Below are positions 52,896 through 63,002 of a stretch of 64,000 bases of DNA, one piece after another. The translations under genes were made by a program, and so were the position numbers. The stretch spans positions 37,938,585 through 38,002,584 of the forward strand of contig CM055102.1 of the NCBI GenBank assembly GCA_029204225.1, written 5' to 3'. The notes beneath the pieces are model-generated. The model saw only the letters and a list, made by a program, of their open reading frames with translations, ran no database searches and was not told where the DNA came from. The stretch comes from Diphasiastrum complanatum. Its lineage: Eukaryota; Streptophyta; Lycopodiopsida; Lycopodiales; Lycopodiaceae. Position 1 is the first letter of the stretch, and every line of letters begins with the position of its first letter.

Positions 52896-53399
52896 GGGAT
52901 GTTTAGAATAGATAAGGTCCAGCCGTATCGGACTGTTGCTATGTAGTTTTCGGCAGTTTATGGTGCAGCAAATAACTAGATGGCCTATGTGATGTTATCT
53001 TGATACAACGATTGAATATATACACAATTGTTTTTTGTGCAACGCGAGCCTGGTCATGTAAGATGCAATCCCTGTAATTTTTTTAAATGCAAATGTATTA
53101 CATGTGTTTATGAAATGTGGTTTCGGGTGTAGGGGTGATTGCTGTGCTCATGATGTAGGTGCATATATGTGAAGCTAGCATTCACTTCAAACGAAATTAA
53201 ATGAAAAAAGGATTCACACACGCACATAGAATTCGACATAAAATTGAAAATACAGCATCACATGTACAGAGCGACATACGCACAATGTGCAGCAAATAAT
53301 GTAGGCCAAACACTGTATATAATGTGAAAAATCATCTGAGTACAATGGTAGACCGTCTGCTAGAGACAAACTACTGAAACTAAAACAACAGAGCCACAA

Positions 53400-55198
53400 T
53401 CAATGCTCTGGCTCTGACTCAGACGAATGCTCTGGAGACAACTCAGGGCCCCGAGCTGACTCTCGCAGCCGATATCTCTGCCTGTCTGGAATTGGCATGG
53501 GTTGTGTATCCGAGGAGGAGGACTCGTCATCCTCATCCTCCCAATCTGCCTCCGCATCAGCCCCCAAGTAGGCCAAACCAACAACATCTGCTCCAACTGG
53601 CTGTGATACTGCACCTCTACCTGTACCTGGAGCCCTGTGTGGTCGTCCTCTCCTCCCTGGCAGTTTCTGTGCCTTGCCTTTCTTGTTCGGTGCACCCTTG
53701 GGCCTTCCTGGTCTCTTGCAGACAAGAGGAGCTGTCAATGCCTCGTCACCCCCATACAATGAGAAGGTCTATGTCGTGCGCCGCACAGGGGGTATGGACG
53801 ATGTGAGGGAACTCGGCCTCTAGTAGGACACCCATCTGAACACAGTTGGTGGCATTGTCCATCACCACCGTAACGACATGCTGGGGTGGGGGCCTATGGA
53901 CAATATGGAAGACCTAATGACACCGTACATGAAATCTGCAGATATGACTCTCCCCTTCCTACTGCAATTCACGGCTCTCAAAAACTGTGTACCCATGCAG
54001 CTGGAGACCAAGATGTTGAGGATCGGCCTCCTCCTGACATCAGTCCAGCCATCGGACATGATGCTACATCCATATGTGGCCCAGTTGCGTGTAGAGGCTC
54101 CGTCTCTCTAGACAAGGACTCAACCCTATCTCTCAGCATGTGTGTGCGGACAACCTCCGAACCAGGGACTCTCCAGCCAGGGCTGATAGACTGTGCAAGG
54201 CGGAATGCCCTTCTAAAGGGCTCAGAATCGGTGATGGTAAAAGGTAGGTTCAGCTCGTAAATCAAACTGGCCACGGCCTGTGTGGCCTCTCTGTCCATGT
54301 GTGGCTGATGCGCGCCACGAATGGTCTGTTGCACAAGGGCTCTACCTGGTGGGCGACGGGTGGTGGACCTCCAGCACGGTGCACCAACCATGACGGGAAT
54401 GGACGATGACGCGACAGGCTGGGCACTGGTGGATGCATCGGCTGTAGACGTGGAATGGGGAGAGTGGGATGCACTGGCAGGGATGGGTGCAGCAGCATAG
54501 GTGGGGTGCACTGGTGGAGGGGCAGCATCTGGCATGGGGTACGAAAACTGCTGGCTGAGGAGGTCATCCGGATGGGAAGGGAAGGAAGAAGGGATCTCTT
54601 CCACATCCTCGAAGGCCTCAGCAGTAGCATCCTGGGCCTGCTCGGGTGGCGGAGAGTCCATGAGAAAGTCGTAAACCGGGGGCGTGTGAGCAACAGGACG
54701 TGGAGGTGGAACCACAGTGGCAACTGGCGGACGCGATGGGACGGGATCCACCGGAATCTGAGCAGATGGGGGTGCGTGAGGCGGAACTGTCTGAGGGGGA
54801 TGAGGGGCAAAGGGACTGGACGAGGATGCACTCCCTCTCCTCGTGCGTGCCAGCCAAGCAGGCAGCAACTCTGGGTCAGCCACATAAGGAGCGGTGCAAA
54901 ATCGGAGAATGCCCTCCGAAATGGTGTTCTCCCCCGCCACGAGCCGCGGCCCGTAGGTGTCCAGTAGTCGTTGCCTGTCGGGGACGGTCATGCTTCCACA
55001 AGGGGCAACATTCAAGGTGGCACCATTTTTGGCGCGTGCACCGAGTAGATGGCCTTTAAGGCGAGTGAGGGATGCAGCAAATTCGACGAGACAGTATCGG
55101 CAGCGCACGATCTTCTGTCCGGTCTTGTTGGACTTGTCGGCAACCCGCCTGACAATGTCTACCTCGTCCCACAGATCGGAAAGGTCGGATTGCACCAT
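53400..55198 (-). pseudogene. hAT transposase 2 (BED finger, DUF659, core start, AT-hook tail)
   Basis: The start MVQSDLSDLWDEVDIVRRVA leads into a BED zinc finger (CRYCLVEFAASLTRLKGHLL). A long Pro/Ala/Ser-rich region follows, then DUF659 (ASLIYELNLPFTITDSEPFR, RRAFRLAQSISPGWRVPGSE). After a frameshift near 54100 comes MSDGWTDVRRRPILNILVSS, the hAT catalytic-domain start, then TVVMDNATNCVQMG and TPCAAHDIDLL. The rest of the core and the dimerisation domain are deleted. The frame jumps to a tail with two AT-hook-like motifs (RPGRPKG, GRRGRPH) and an acidic end. It was a DNA-cutting transposase; this copy is inactive. Confidence 0.88.
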
Positions 55199-55540
55199 TG
55201 CGATGGAGAAAACTAGGGACAAAATGCAGATGAAGCTAAAGCTGCAAGGATGGAACGCTGGAAAAAAACAGCAGGGTACATTGTGTGAGAGACGCTGAAA
55301 ATGGGCAAAGGCAGGTTCTTGCAAATCAGATGCAAGGCAGGGCGGTCTGTGGGCGAAGGGCGACGCAAATCAGACGCAAGGCAGGGAAGGCAGGGCAGCA
55401 AAACCAGTAGCGAAGGCAGGGCAACGATGGCTGCAAAAAAACTGGGAGAGAAGAAGCGAGGGGGGCGGGTAGATTAGGTTTAAAATTTCTCAAAAAATAT
55501 TAAATATTAATTATATTATTATAGTATGGTACCTTTGGTG

Positions 55541-55778
55541 GCTCAATGCTTTAACTTTGGTGGCACCTCATCTTGTAAAATTTGGTTCTCCATCTCCATT
55601 TTTCTAGTACTTACGGCCATTTCAAAAACTTCCTTTAAAGCTCAAAATTCATTTCTAATAAAATAGTCCACCGAAGTTTCTAGTACATGGAATTTCCTTT
55701 TTATGCCGATTGTGATAGAAAAACATAACTAGATTTAGATTTTCTATTGAAACACTAGAAAATATGATGGTTTTGTAC
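55541..55778. repeat. Direct repeat flanking hAT 2, right copy
   Basis: The longer version of the unit at 51783-51993. It is followed within 90 bp by the first recognisable AAR2-like exon, so it is probably intron sequence of that gene. Confidence 0.92.
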
Positions 55779-55863
55779 ATAGATTATATTCTTTAAGAAG
55801 CACTGTTGTTGCTGTGAAATGACTCAACAGTAAGGATTTGACATTTTGATTGCTATTGCATAG

Positions 55864-58306
55864 AAGAGCACAATGCTTGAAATGGTCTTGGAGCAACATT
55901 TTGGTGGTTCAGAAGATGCGCTCATGGGAGAGTTTCAATTCTCTTTCATTGCATTTTTAGTGGGTGCTCAAATGCCTTGACCTTCATTCAGAAGTTACAT
56001 ACCTCAGTAGAACATTGTAGGTCTATCTAAATAGTTGATTGTGATTTATTAACCTTGCACTTGAAGTGTTCGCATGCATTTGTATTGAATCATGTTGTTG
56101 ATTCAAATACATTCTCTTAATCTATAATGGAATCTAATATTTTTCATTGCATTTTTTATGGTTAAAGATGGGCCAATCGCTTGAATCCTTCAGTCAATGG
56201 AAGGCTTTTGTCAGCTTGATGTTCAGTTGTGAAGAAGCGGTGAGTAAATCTTTGTAAGAGCAACAATTGTCATGGTAGTTTAAAAAGTTACAATTTAATT
56301 AGTGATTTCTATTGCTTTCATCATATTGAGCTAGGTAGCATGTCAAGTTTGTTGACATTATGATATAGTAAATTCAGACTTTTGCTATTGTATCTAGGGA
56401 CTTCAACATCTTGTGTCTGAGCACTTGAAGAAAAGGTTGTAGCTATTTTGAATGCAGTTATGGTGAAATGCCATACTATAAAATTGTACTTGGTCATTGG
56501 GTTTTAAGTTTGTGAGCATAATGTCTTTTAAATATCAAGTTCTCACACAATTTCAATGTGCTGTTGATGATTCAGCCCCTACGCACAAGGACCAAGCTAT
56601 TCGTTAAGGTATATTGAGTAATATTGGTGCATTGTGTGGATTTGAAGCTATTGGGAAAAGTTATTATATACTCATGGAATGATCATTATCACAATTATGG
56701 CAAAGCTTCGTGGTGGTTGATAGTAACAATCCATAGGATGTTTTGAATCTCTTCATTATAATCACATCCAATTTAGTTTCCAACGCTTAAGTTATATTTT
56801 GGTTCTGGTTTTACTTTGATGACTTTGAGCTTTAAGTTTCTCTAGACCCTCGTGATTTAGTATGCGGTTGGGCTCTCACGCTGCTCATTTCTATTGGGTA
56901 GAAAAGGGCTAGTGGACATTATATGGAAGAGCTTGTTTGATGTATACTCATAAGGTTTCTTTCCTATTGTGTTAGTAGTTTAATCTTTGATTATCTTGTT
57001 AGGGTTAGTGTAAATAAATGCATGTCCTCTAACCAACCTAAAAACTTGGGTAAAGGGTGTTTTAAAGTGTTCAATCTTAATAGAATCCTGCAATATCAAT
57101 TTCCAAATCATGAACTTCTTCTAGTGAAAGAGGATAACTTGCTGCAAATTCTGGTTGAACCATAAACATCTCTCACAAGAAATGTCATCATACAAAGGAA
57201 GTCATTAGACAAGGACACAAATGCTGATAACATAACATTCTGATATGTAGTGGGCCCATTGGTGACATCGAAGGGTAAAACTTTAAACCTCATAAAGTGC
57301 AAGATGGTTGTGAAAGGCAATCTTATACTCATCAACAAGATGCATACAAAATTGATGGTGGCCAAAATGGAGACCTATTTTGGAAAATGTTTTGGCTTTA
57401 CGAAGCTGGTTGAAAAGGTCATCCATGTGAAGGATAGGGCATATAATTATGAATAGTAAGCTTATTCAATGCATGGTAATCAATACAAAGGCGCTTGGAA
57501 CCATTTTATCTATCAATAAGTAGGAAATACCAAAGGGACTATGTCTTGGGACAATCAGGCCTCAACGCAAAACGTCATGAACTCGACGCTGAACTTCTTC
57601 ACTTTCGGACTTAGAAATCAAATAGGGAGCACAAGGAGGGGGTGGAAGACTACACACTCCGTTATGGTGAAATGTGTCATCTATACAGACTTGATCATGA
57701 GTCCCACATTCTTAATGGCATGATCTTATAAGTCTAATGTGCTTGTCCTCGTCGGGTGAAAGAAGTTGCGTCGAATTGATATAACATGTAACGAAAAGAA
57801 TGAAATATGATATTGATGACTGAGCATATTGAAACATAAGGTGTAGACCATCAATTTTTTGGAAATTATACTTGTGCATCTGGCGACAATTCACATTTTA
57901 ATTAAGGATCCATGATCATATACGCCTCATGAATTTTGCAAACGACAATCCATGTGCATATCTAAAATATTGAGATCATAGTTGATAGAGTGCTACTTAT
58001 GTAGTCATTCATTTGTCAATTCTTCTTGGTTCTATAAAATGACATTCATTTTTATTTGAACTTTCATTAACTATGTTGGAAATTGTTCAATAAGATACTA
58101 TTAATGACTTCTAACATCCAATAGTTTTATCATGGATCTGATTATGTTTGGTTTTTGTTTTGTAGTTTTTGGGGGTCTTGTACTTCCAATTAAAGCAGAG
58201 TCTTTCACCAGAGCTTTCTACGAGGGAACAATATGAGCAACCTACTCAACCATTTTTGGATACTTCATGGTTTTGTGATGACAATTTTCTTTGGTTGTTA
58301 TGCAAG
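55864..58306 (+). CDS. AAR2: AAR2-like splicing factor, C-terminal exons
   Basis: Four phase-0 exons with GT...AG borders: 55864-55959 (TMLEMVLEQHFGGSEDALMG, EFQFSFIAFL), 56168-56239 (MGQSLESFSQWKAFVSLMFS, CEEA), 56576-56608 (PLRTRTKLFVK) and 58166-58306 (FLGVLYFQLKQSLSPE, DTSWFCDDNFLWLLCK). Joined in order they match the C-terminal helical domain of AAR2 (LGE.QF.F..FL.G...EAF..WK.L..L...C.EA ... YQL ... F..DNFL). AAR2 is a nuclear/cytoplasmic chaperone of U5 snRNP that binds PRP8. All frames are open, so these exons look functional. The N-terminal exons are not in the window or not recognised; the last exon is uncertain. Confidence 0.88.
57080..57665 (-). pseudogene. Decayed Ty3 reverse transcriptase in an AAR2-like intron
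   Basis: Minus-strand landmarks: ISKSESEEVQRRVHD, GLIVPRHSPFG, DDLFNQLRKAKTFSKIGLHF (motif A region, damaged), KIAFHNHLALYE, KVLPFDVTNGPTTYQNVM. Many stops. No LTRs. It lies between the third and fourth AAR2 exons seen here, in the opposite direction. Confidence 0.8.
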
Positions 58307-58499
58307 GTAGAACTTTTTGCTCCTTATTTGTAAGACACGTTAGAATTATGTTTTTCCTTATATTTCAATAATGTATTATTAAGATGAAGGGGCTTTGAAT
58401 GACAAAAGGCATCCGGTTCACATATCAAACTATTGTATCTCTTTTGCAATAAGAAAGATCATCAGAAAGGGTTTTCTATTTCCAATTTCAAAACAAAGG

Positions 58500-58702
58500 A
58501 CTACTTCGAATGTTTGGTGCACGATGCTATATTCATTTGCAGATTCATGCCAAATTTATGCGTATGAAGTAGTGGATGCACTTTTGTTTCTTTGGGATTA
58601 TTATACAATTCAAAAACGTCTTGGTTGGTTTTACTCGATTTCAGCAGACGTGCTCTTGAACCTTCTAAGTAGCTCATTTTTTAATTTCAATAAGGCTACG
58701 TA
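58500..58702 (+). CDS. Possible last exon of the AAR2-like gene
   Basis: The open frame reads DSCQIYAYEVVDALLFLWDY, YTIQKRLGWFYS and stops at 58700-58702. The pattern VVDA.LL.LW......LGW resembles the end of plant AAR2 (VVD..LL.W.RKL......LGW). A good acceptor (catttgcag) ends at 58542, but its phase does not fit the phase-0 donor at 58306, so either a small exon is missing, the border differs, or the match is chance. Confidence 0.35.
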
Positions 58703-58704
58703 GA

Positions 58705-60680
58705 CTCTTTATGATATGGTTAAGGATTCACCATCAATTCTTTTTGATTTTTAGAATGAGAATTCACCAAGAAGGAAAATTCTAAAGGGAATCACACAAA
58801 AAGGTTGTTCTTCTCTTTAGAATAGTTACCTAAACTTGACCATTCGTGTTAGGATGGCATGGGATGAAAAGCAGCGAAGGATTCGCTAAGCATCAATGTT
58901 AAAGATGTCAAATCCATGTTAGCATCGATGTTTCATATTGCAAATCAAATGGTGGATTTTTCCCTTTGTTATTCAGCAACAAGAAATAATCAACATGAAG
59001 TGTTCGTGGATAAGTTGTTATGATTCCTGCCCCTAATAACAAGCTAAAGTTGTGGTTTGTTCTTCTTCTTAGATTCTTCTTAGTCCATGAAAGCCATAAG
59101 CTTTCATGTGATGCACTTGGCAGTAACATAAACTTGTGCAGCTCTTTTATTATAATCATTTCTTAACATATTTTAGTTTATGTCATCCTTGTTCTTGATA
59201 CTTAGTCATGTATGACAACATAGATGTTCTAATTCCATGCGCATAGTGGCCTTTGGATCAATTCTATTAGCTTTACTAAAGTTTATTCTGATGTCACTAT
59301 GGGCAGTTGGAGTTTGGTTTGGCACAACTAGAGATTCTTCTATGTTTTGTAGATATAATACTATTGTTTCTTTTCAACTAGAAGAAAAACTAGGAGAGAT
59401 CAGTAGAAGGCATTGAGAGGATAGGTAGTGCCACCTGCAATTGTACCTCACTAAAGTGGAGCGTGGGGTAACAGCTAAGCATCACGTAAGTAATAGTATA
59501 GAGTTTAAGTAAGTAATCGTATAGACATTAAACTGATAATCAAATAACAATCTTCAACTAAGACCATCATACAATCAACAATTAGTTGAGCATAACATAA
59601 ATTACAAATCCTCCTCTCAATGGAACTTTATAGGAGTTTGTTGAAGAACTTATGGAACCAAATTAAACACCTATAGTATTTATGGAGCTTACTCTACTCA
59701 TAGCATTTTGGATGTTTGTACGGGAACCTTCTAAGAAGATACTAGATAGGGTTAGGATATACATTAGCATGGCACAAATCCCAAGCCGTCTACACCTTGC
59801 CACCAGTCAACTTGAGCTTATCGTAACAATCTGACCAAGAATTACTCAAAAATACTATAATTTTCTCAAAATCACAATAACCAACCATGATGTTATGTAA
59901 ACACCTATCTAAACACCCAACTATACATGCATGCAAGCTATATCAAGTTATAAGGCTGCATTTGTAGTTTGATGGCATAGTACAATCCACAATAGGTTGC
60001 ACGATGCATTTGGCAACTCTAAGGAAAACTTTTATCCTTGGGGAGAAGGAATCTTTAGATCAAGGCCTCCACATTTTGGAGCTTTGGAGCTAGGAAAAGA
60101 AGGGAATCCTCTTGCCTTTGCTCATGCAAATGTTGCAAACCAAACATCTGGCGTTATATGAATCCGAATAGAAATAGAAGGAAAGCAAAACAACAAAGAG
60201 GCATACCACTTGCATCCTGCAAAAAGTAGATGGGAACTTGTTCCTTGGTGATAGTTGATCGAATTACGGAGAGGGGACTTCTCCACTTGAATTCTCAAGA
60301 AAATGGGAGCACAGTCACTCCTCTCATACCTTTTAACATCGAAAAAAGCATGATAAGAATTTCTCCCTTCTATACCCCACCTACATATGTAACTGGAGGG
60401 AAGGATGAGGTAGGAGGAATGATCACGGAGGTGGCTTTTTGGCCCCATATCCTTTTGTGGATGTTGTGCTTACCCCCATAGTCCCAACTACATATTTAAA
60501 TTTAAGAAAGGTGCTCGAATTTTCCCAACAACATGCTTTGAATTTTTACCCTTTTGAGTGAAAAGCCGAGTAAAAATAGATCGTTTTGACATGACTTCAC
60601 TTGCAAGAAAGCGGTCAAATCTCCTCTTGCCAAGTATAAACTCTACACGTTTTGCATTTAACCAAATTGTCAAAGTGACA
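58705..60680. other. AT-rich sequence without recognisable gene
   Basis: No element ends, no domain-bearing frames. A short minus-strand frame (60448-60122) has no recognisable feature. Confidence 0.4.
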
Positions 60681-60689
60681 AATTGACAA

Positions 60690-60775
60690 TGGTTCAACAG
60701 TCAAGTTTCAAGTTTCGAGACTCAAGTTCAAGTTCAAGTTCAAGTAGTTCAAGATCAAGCCACAAATTCAAACAA
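60690..60775. repeat. CAAGTT/AAGTTC low-complexity repeat
   Basis: Imperfect hexamer repeats (CAAGTTTCAAGTTTCGAGAC, AAGTTCAAGTTCAAGTTCAA). A serine-rich 80-codon frame (60683-60925) is produced by it and is not taken as a gene. Confidence 0.85.
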
Positions 60776-60949
60776 TTACCTTCGTGGGCTCTTTGGCCTG
60801 CCTCATCTTTTGTAGAAGGCGTAGTTTTGAATGTGCGCACACTAGCCTTTCTAATTGATCTGTGGAGAGCTTGGAGGAAGCAAATGATAGACAATACCAA
60901 TACTCATGGTCATGGAACTGCTTAGGACAAGATTTCTTCCATAGAAGAT

Positions 60950-61065
60950 GTGAATCACCCATAAATAGTCTGTGTCACATAAATGTCGTCTGTCGACAAA
61001 GTTCAAATTTGAGATGAAATTTGCTAATATGGAAATGAAAAAAGTTAGAATTAGGATGCGAGATT
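60950..61065. repeat. Dispersed repeat 1, first copy
   Basis: AAATGTCGTCTGTCGACAAA and GTTCAAATTTGAGATGAAAT recur with small changes at about 62600-62690. Origin unknown. Confidence 0.75.
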
Positions 61066-61165
61066 TGAGTTCAGATGAAAGGACATCTAGATTCAAAGAT
61101 TGAGAAATTCATAGTGAGAAATTGGAATCGAAATAATACTCAATAGATTCAAGATATATGTTTAT

Positions 61166-61390
61166 ACCTTGCAAAAGGCCTATGGTAGACTCTCTCTACA
61201 TATGAGCTGCTAAACAATGTGCAGCGGCTGTAGCCCATCGACCTTGCGAGACAATAGTCTCGAATCGCCTGGATCAAGACTTGGTTGATCCGCTCCACTT
61301 TGACATAGGTTGGAAACAACATCTGGCTAAGGGTGTTGTGTACCTCATGGGTCACTCCAAGACTATATATATGAATGCAAACTTGAACAT
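61166..61390. repeat. Dispersed repeat 2, first copy
   Basis: Shares GGGTGTTGTGTACC, AATGTGCA..GGCTG.A.CCCA, ATAGGTT.GA.ACAAC and TGAATGCAAAC-type strings with 62315-62545. The minus strand reads LSQMLFPTYVKVERINQVLI in an 84-codon frame, not matched to a family. Confidence 0.7.
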
Positions 61391-61440
61391 ATAGTTTAAG
61401 CAATCATCAATGCATCAAAGCAAATTTCAAATATGTTTAA

Positions 61441-61458
61441 CTCTAAACCCTAAACCCA
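61441..61458. repeat. Short interstitial telomere-like repeat
   Basis: CTCTAAACCCTAAACCCA: two copies of the plant telomere unit CCCTAAA. Confidence 0.7.
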
Positions 61459-61775
61459 ACTTTTGCATTGTAGTTTGGAAATCTAGATTCTAAAGCCAAT
61501 TTCAAAGAGCAAAGCAATGGCAATGGGCATTGAGAATGAGACATCAAAGTTCGAAGCTCGTGGGAGCAAGTCTCAGGATGTCCAAAATTTTTAAACCCTT
61601 TATAGATTGTGAGGATGTTCGGTTTCTTGGTGACAAACTTCACCAAAAACCATTGAATATCAAGGACCTCTATCACCCAAGGAAGATCTAGACAAAAGCA
61701 AGACATGTATAAAGAAAAAGCAAGGAAAACTCGTATCAAGATCCAAGGCATACGTGATTTTGAGAGCAAAAGCAC

Positions 61776-62310
61776 GAAATTTAGAATCTAGATGGTGGAA
61801 TTGTAGATACTAGTAACTAGAATGATCAGCATGTCACATGAAAGTTGAAATGATGAATGCAAAGGACTTGACTCTCGAGGAGCGTGGTGGATACACTTAT
61901 GAGCATGGAACATTGAGCATCAGATTTCAAAATGCTTAAAACTCTTTTTAGTAATGAGCATTGACTCCTGAATCGCGATTCGTCAATGAATTGACATTTT
62001 CGGATTCGAATACGAAAGAATCAAGAGTGTTAGTTTTTTAAGAACCAACGCGGGTTTAGATTTCTAAGAACCAAAATGTGACCTATTTTGTGCCACTTTG
62101 CAAGGGAAAAGGCTGAAAGAGAGGAGGAGAGCAAGCTTGAAAGGAGAAAGGAGAGGAGAGAGAAGAGATAATAGGAGAGGAGGACGGATATTAGTCAAGA
62201 GGAAGGTAATGAAAAAAGGGGACTTAGGGAGTTAGTGTAGGACTATACATCGCAAAACCAAGCTCAATGTGGGATCAAGCTGCTCAGCCAACTTATTCAT
62301 AAACTCATAG
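61776..62310. other. Unassigned sequence with purine-rich tract
   Basis: GAGAGGAGGAGAGC...GGAGAGGAGG at about 62115-62185. No gene seen. Confidence 0.4.
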
Positions 62311-62314
62311 AGAA

Positions 62315-62690
62315 GCCCCATGGTGGACCCCTCGATAAGGTGCAGAATAATGTGCAATGGCTGCAACCCAACAACGATAAACCTTGAATCATCCCAAAAG
62401 GTCAATAACAAAGTGATAGTTTCAATTCTCCTCGATCGAGACACGGTGCCACTCTACCCATAGGTTAGAGACAACTATCTGCCTAAGGGTGTTGTGTACC
62501 TTTATGAGCCACTCCACGAATATAAATATTAATGCAAACCCTAGTTCCATCTATTTTCCCACTTGGCCTTTATCTCCTGAATCCTTCAAATTAAGAAATA
62601 GGTGTCAAATGAATGTCGTCGATCGACAAAGTTCAAACTTGAGATGAAATTTGTCAAAATGAAAATGAAAGAAAGTTTTTGAAATATGAA
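62315..62690. repeat. Dispersed repeats 2 and 1, second copies
   Basis: Repeat 2 at about 62315-62545 and repeat 1 at about 62600-62690: the same two units as at 61166-61390 and 60950-61065 but in the opposite order, so not one simple tandem duplication. Confidence 0.7.
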
Positions 62691-62786
62691 TTGTCAGTTG
62701 TAATGTTTAGCGTATCTGAATCTTTCTTTGAAATTTGATGCAATGATGATTGATTAAATTTTTGGCCTTTACATGCAATTGTCCAT

Positions 62787-63002
62787 GTGTTGCATCCTCT
62801 ATGGAAAAAGTCCGGTCTTGAGCAGTCCCATGACCATGAGCTTGAGGATGGGTGGTTTGAGAACCTCCAAAGATGCGTACCAGATCTTACAAAGCAACAG
62901 GCCTACATTATACACTTAAGGAAGCAACAGCATGATGGTCCACATGACAAGATCGACATGCATTGCTTCAAAGAGTTAGGGATAGGAAGATGCAAATTGT
63001 AG
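62787..63002 (+). CDS. Short open frame of unknown origin
   Basis: 71 codons (SHDHELEDGWFENLQRCVPD, LTKQQAYIIHLRKQQHDGP). Hydrophilic, amphipathic. No start context or partner exon can be supported and no family is recognised. It may be an exon or chance. Confidence 0.2.
   Translation: MLHPLWKKSGLEQSHDHELEDGWFENLQRCVPDLTKQQAYIIHLRKQQHDGPHDKIDMHCFKELGIGRCKL

Larger units (their letters stand above)
51994..55533 (-). mobile_element. hAT transposon 2 (3.5 kb) beside the AAR2-like exons
   Basis: Ends: left GTACCATAGTACC and reverse complement of the right GTACCATACTAT, about 10 of 12 matching. The left subterminal zone has GGTACCG repeats (52005-52100). It encodes a hAT transposase on the minus strand (55198-53400) and a short convergent frame on the plus strand (52551-52895). 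The transposase lacks its C-terminal dimerisation half. Instead of an 8-bp target duplication it is bracketed by a direct repeat of about 210-240 bp. GC-rich coding set in AT-rich surroundings. Confidence 0.8.

Noticed and set aside
60683-60925. Serine-rich 80-codon frame
   Set aside because: Produced by the AAGTTC repeat; no other support.
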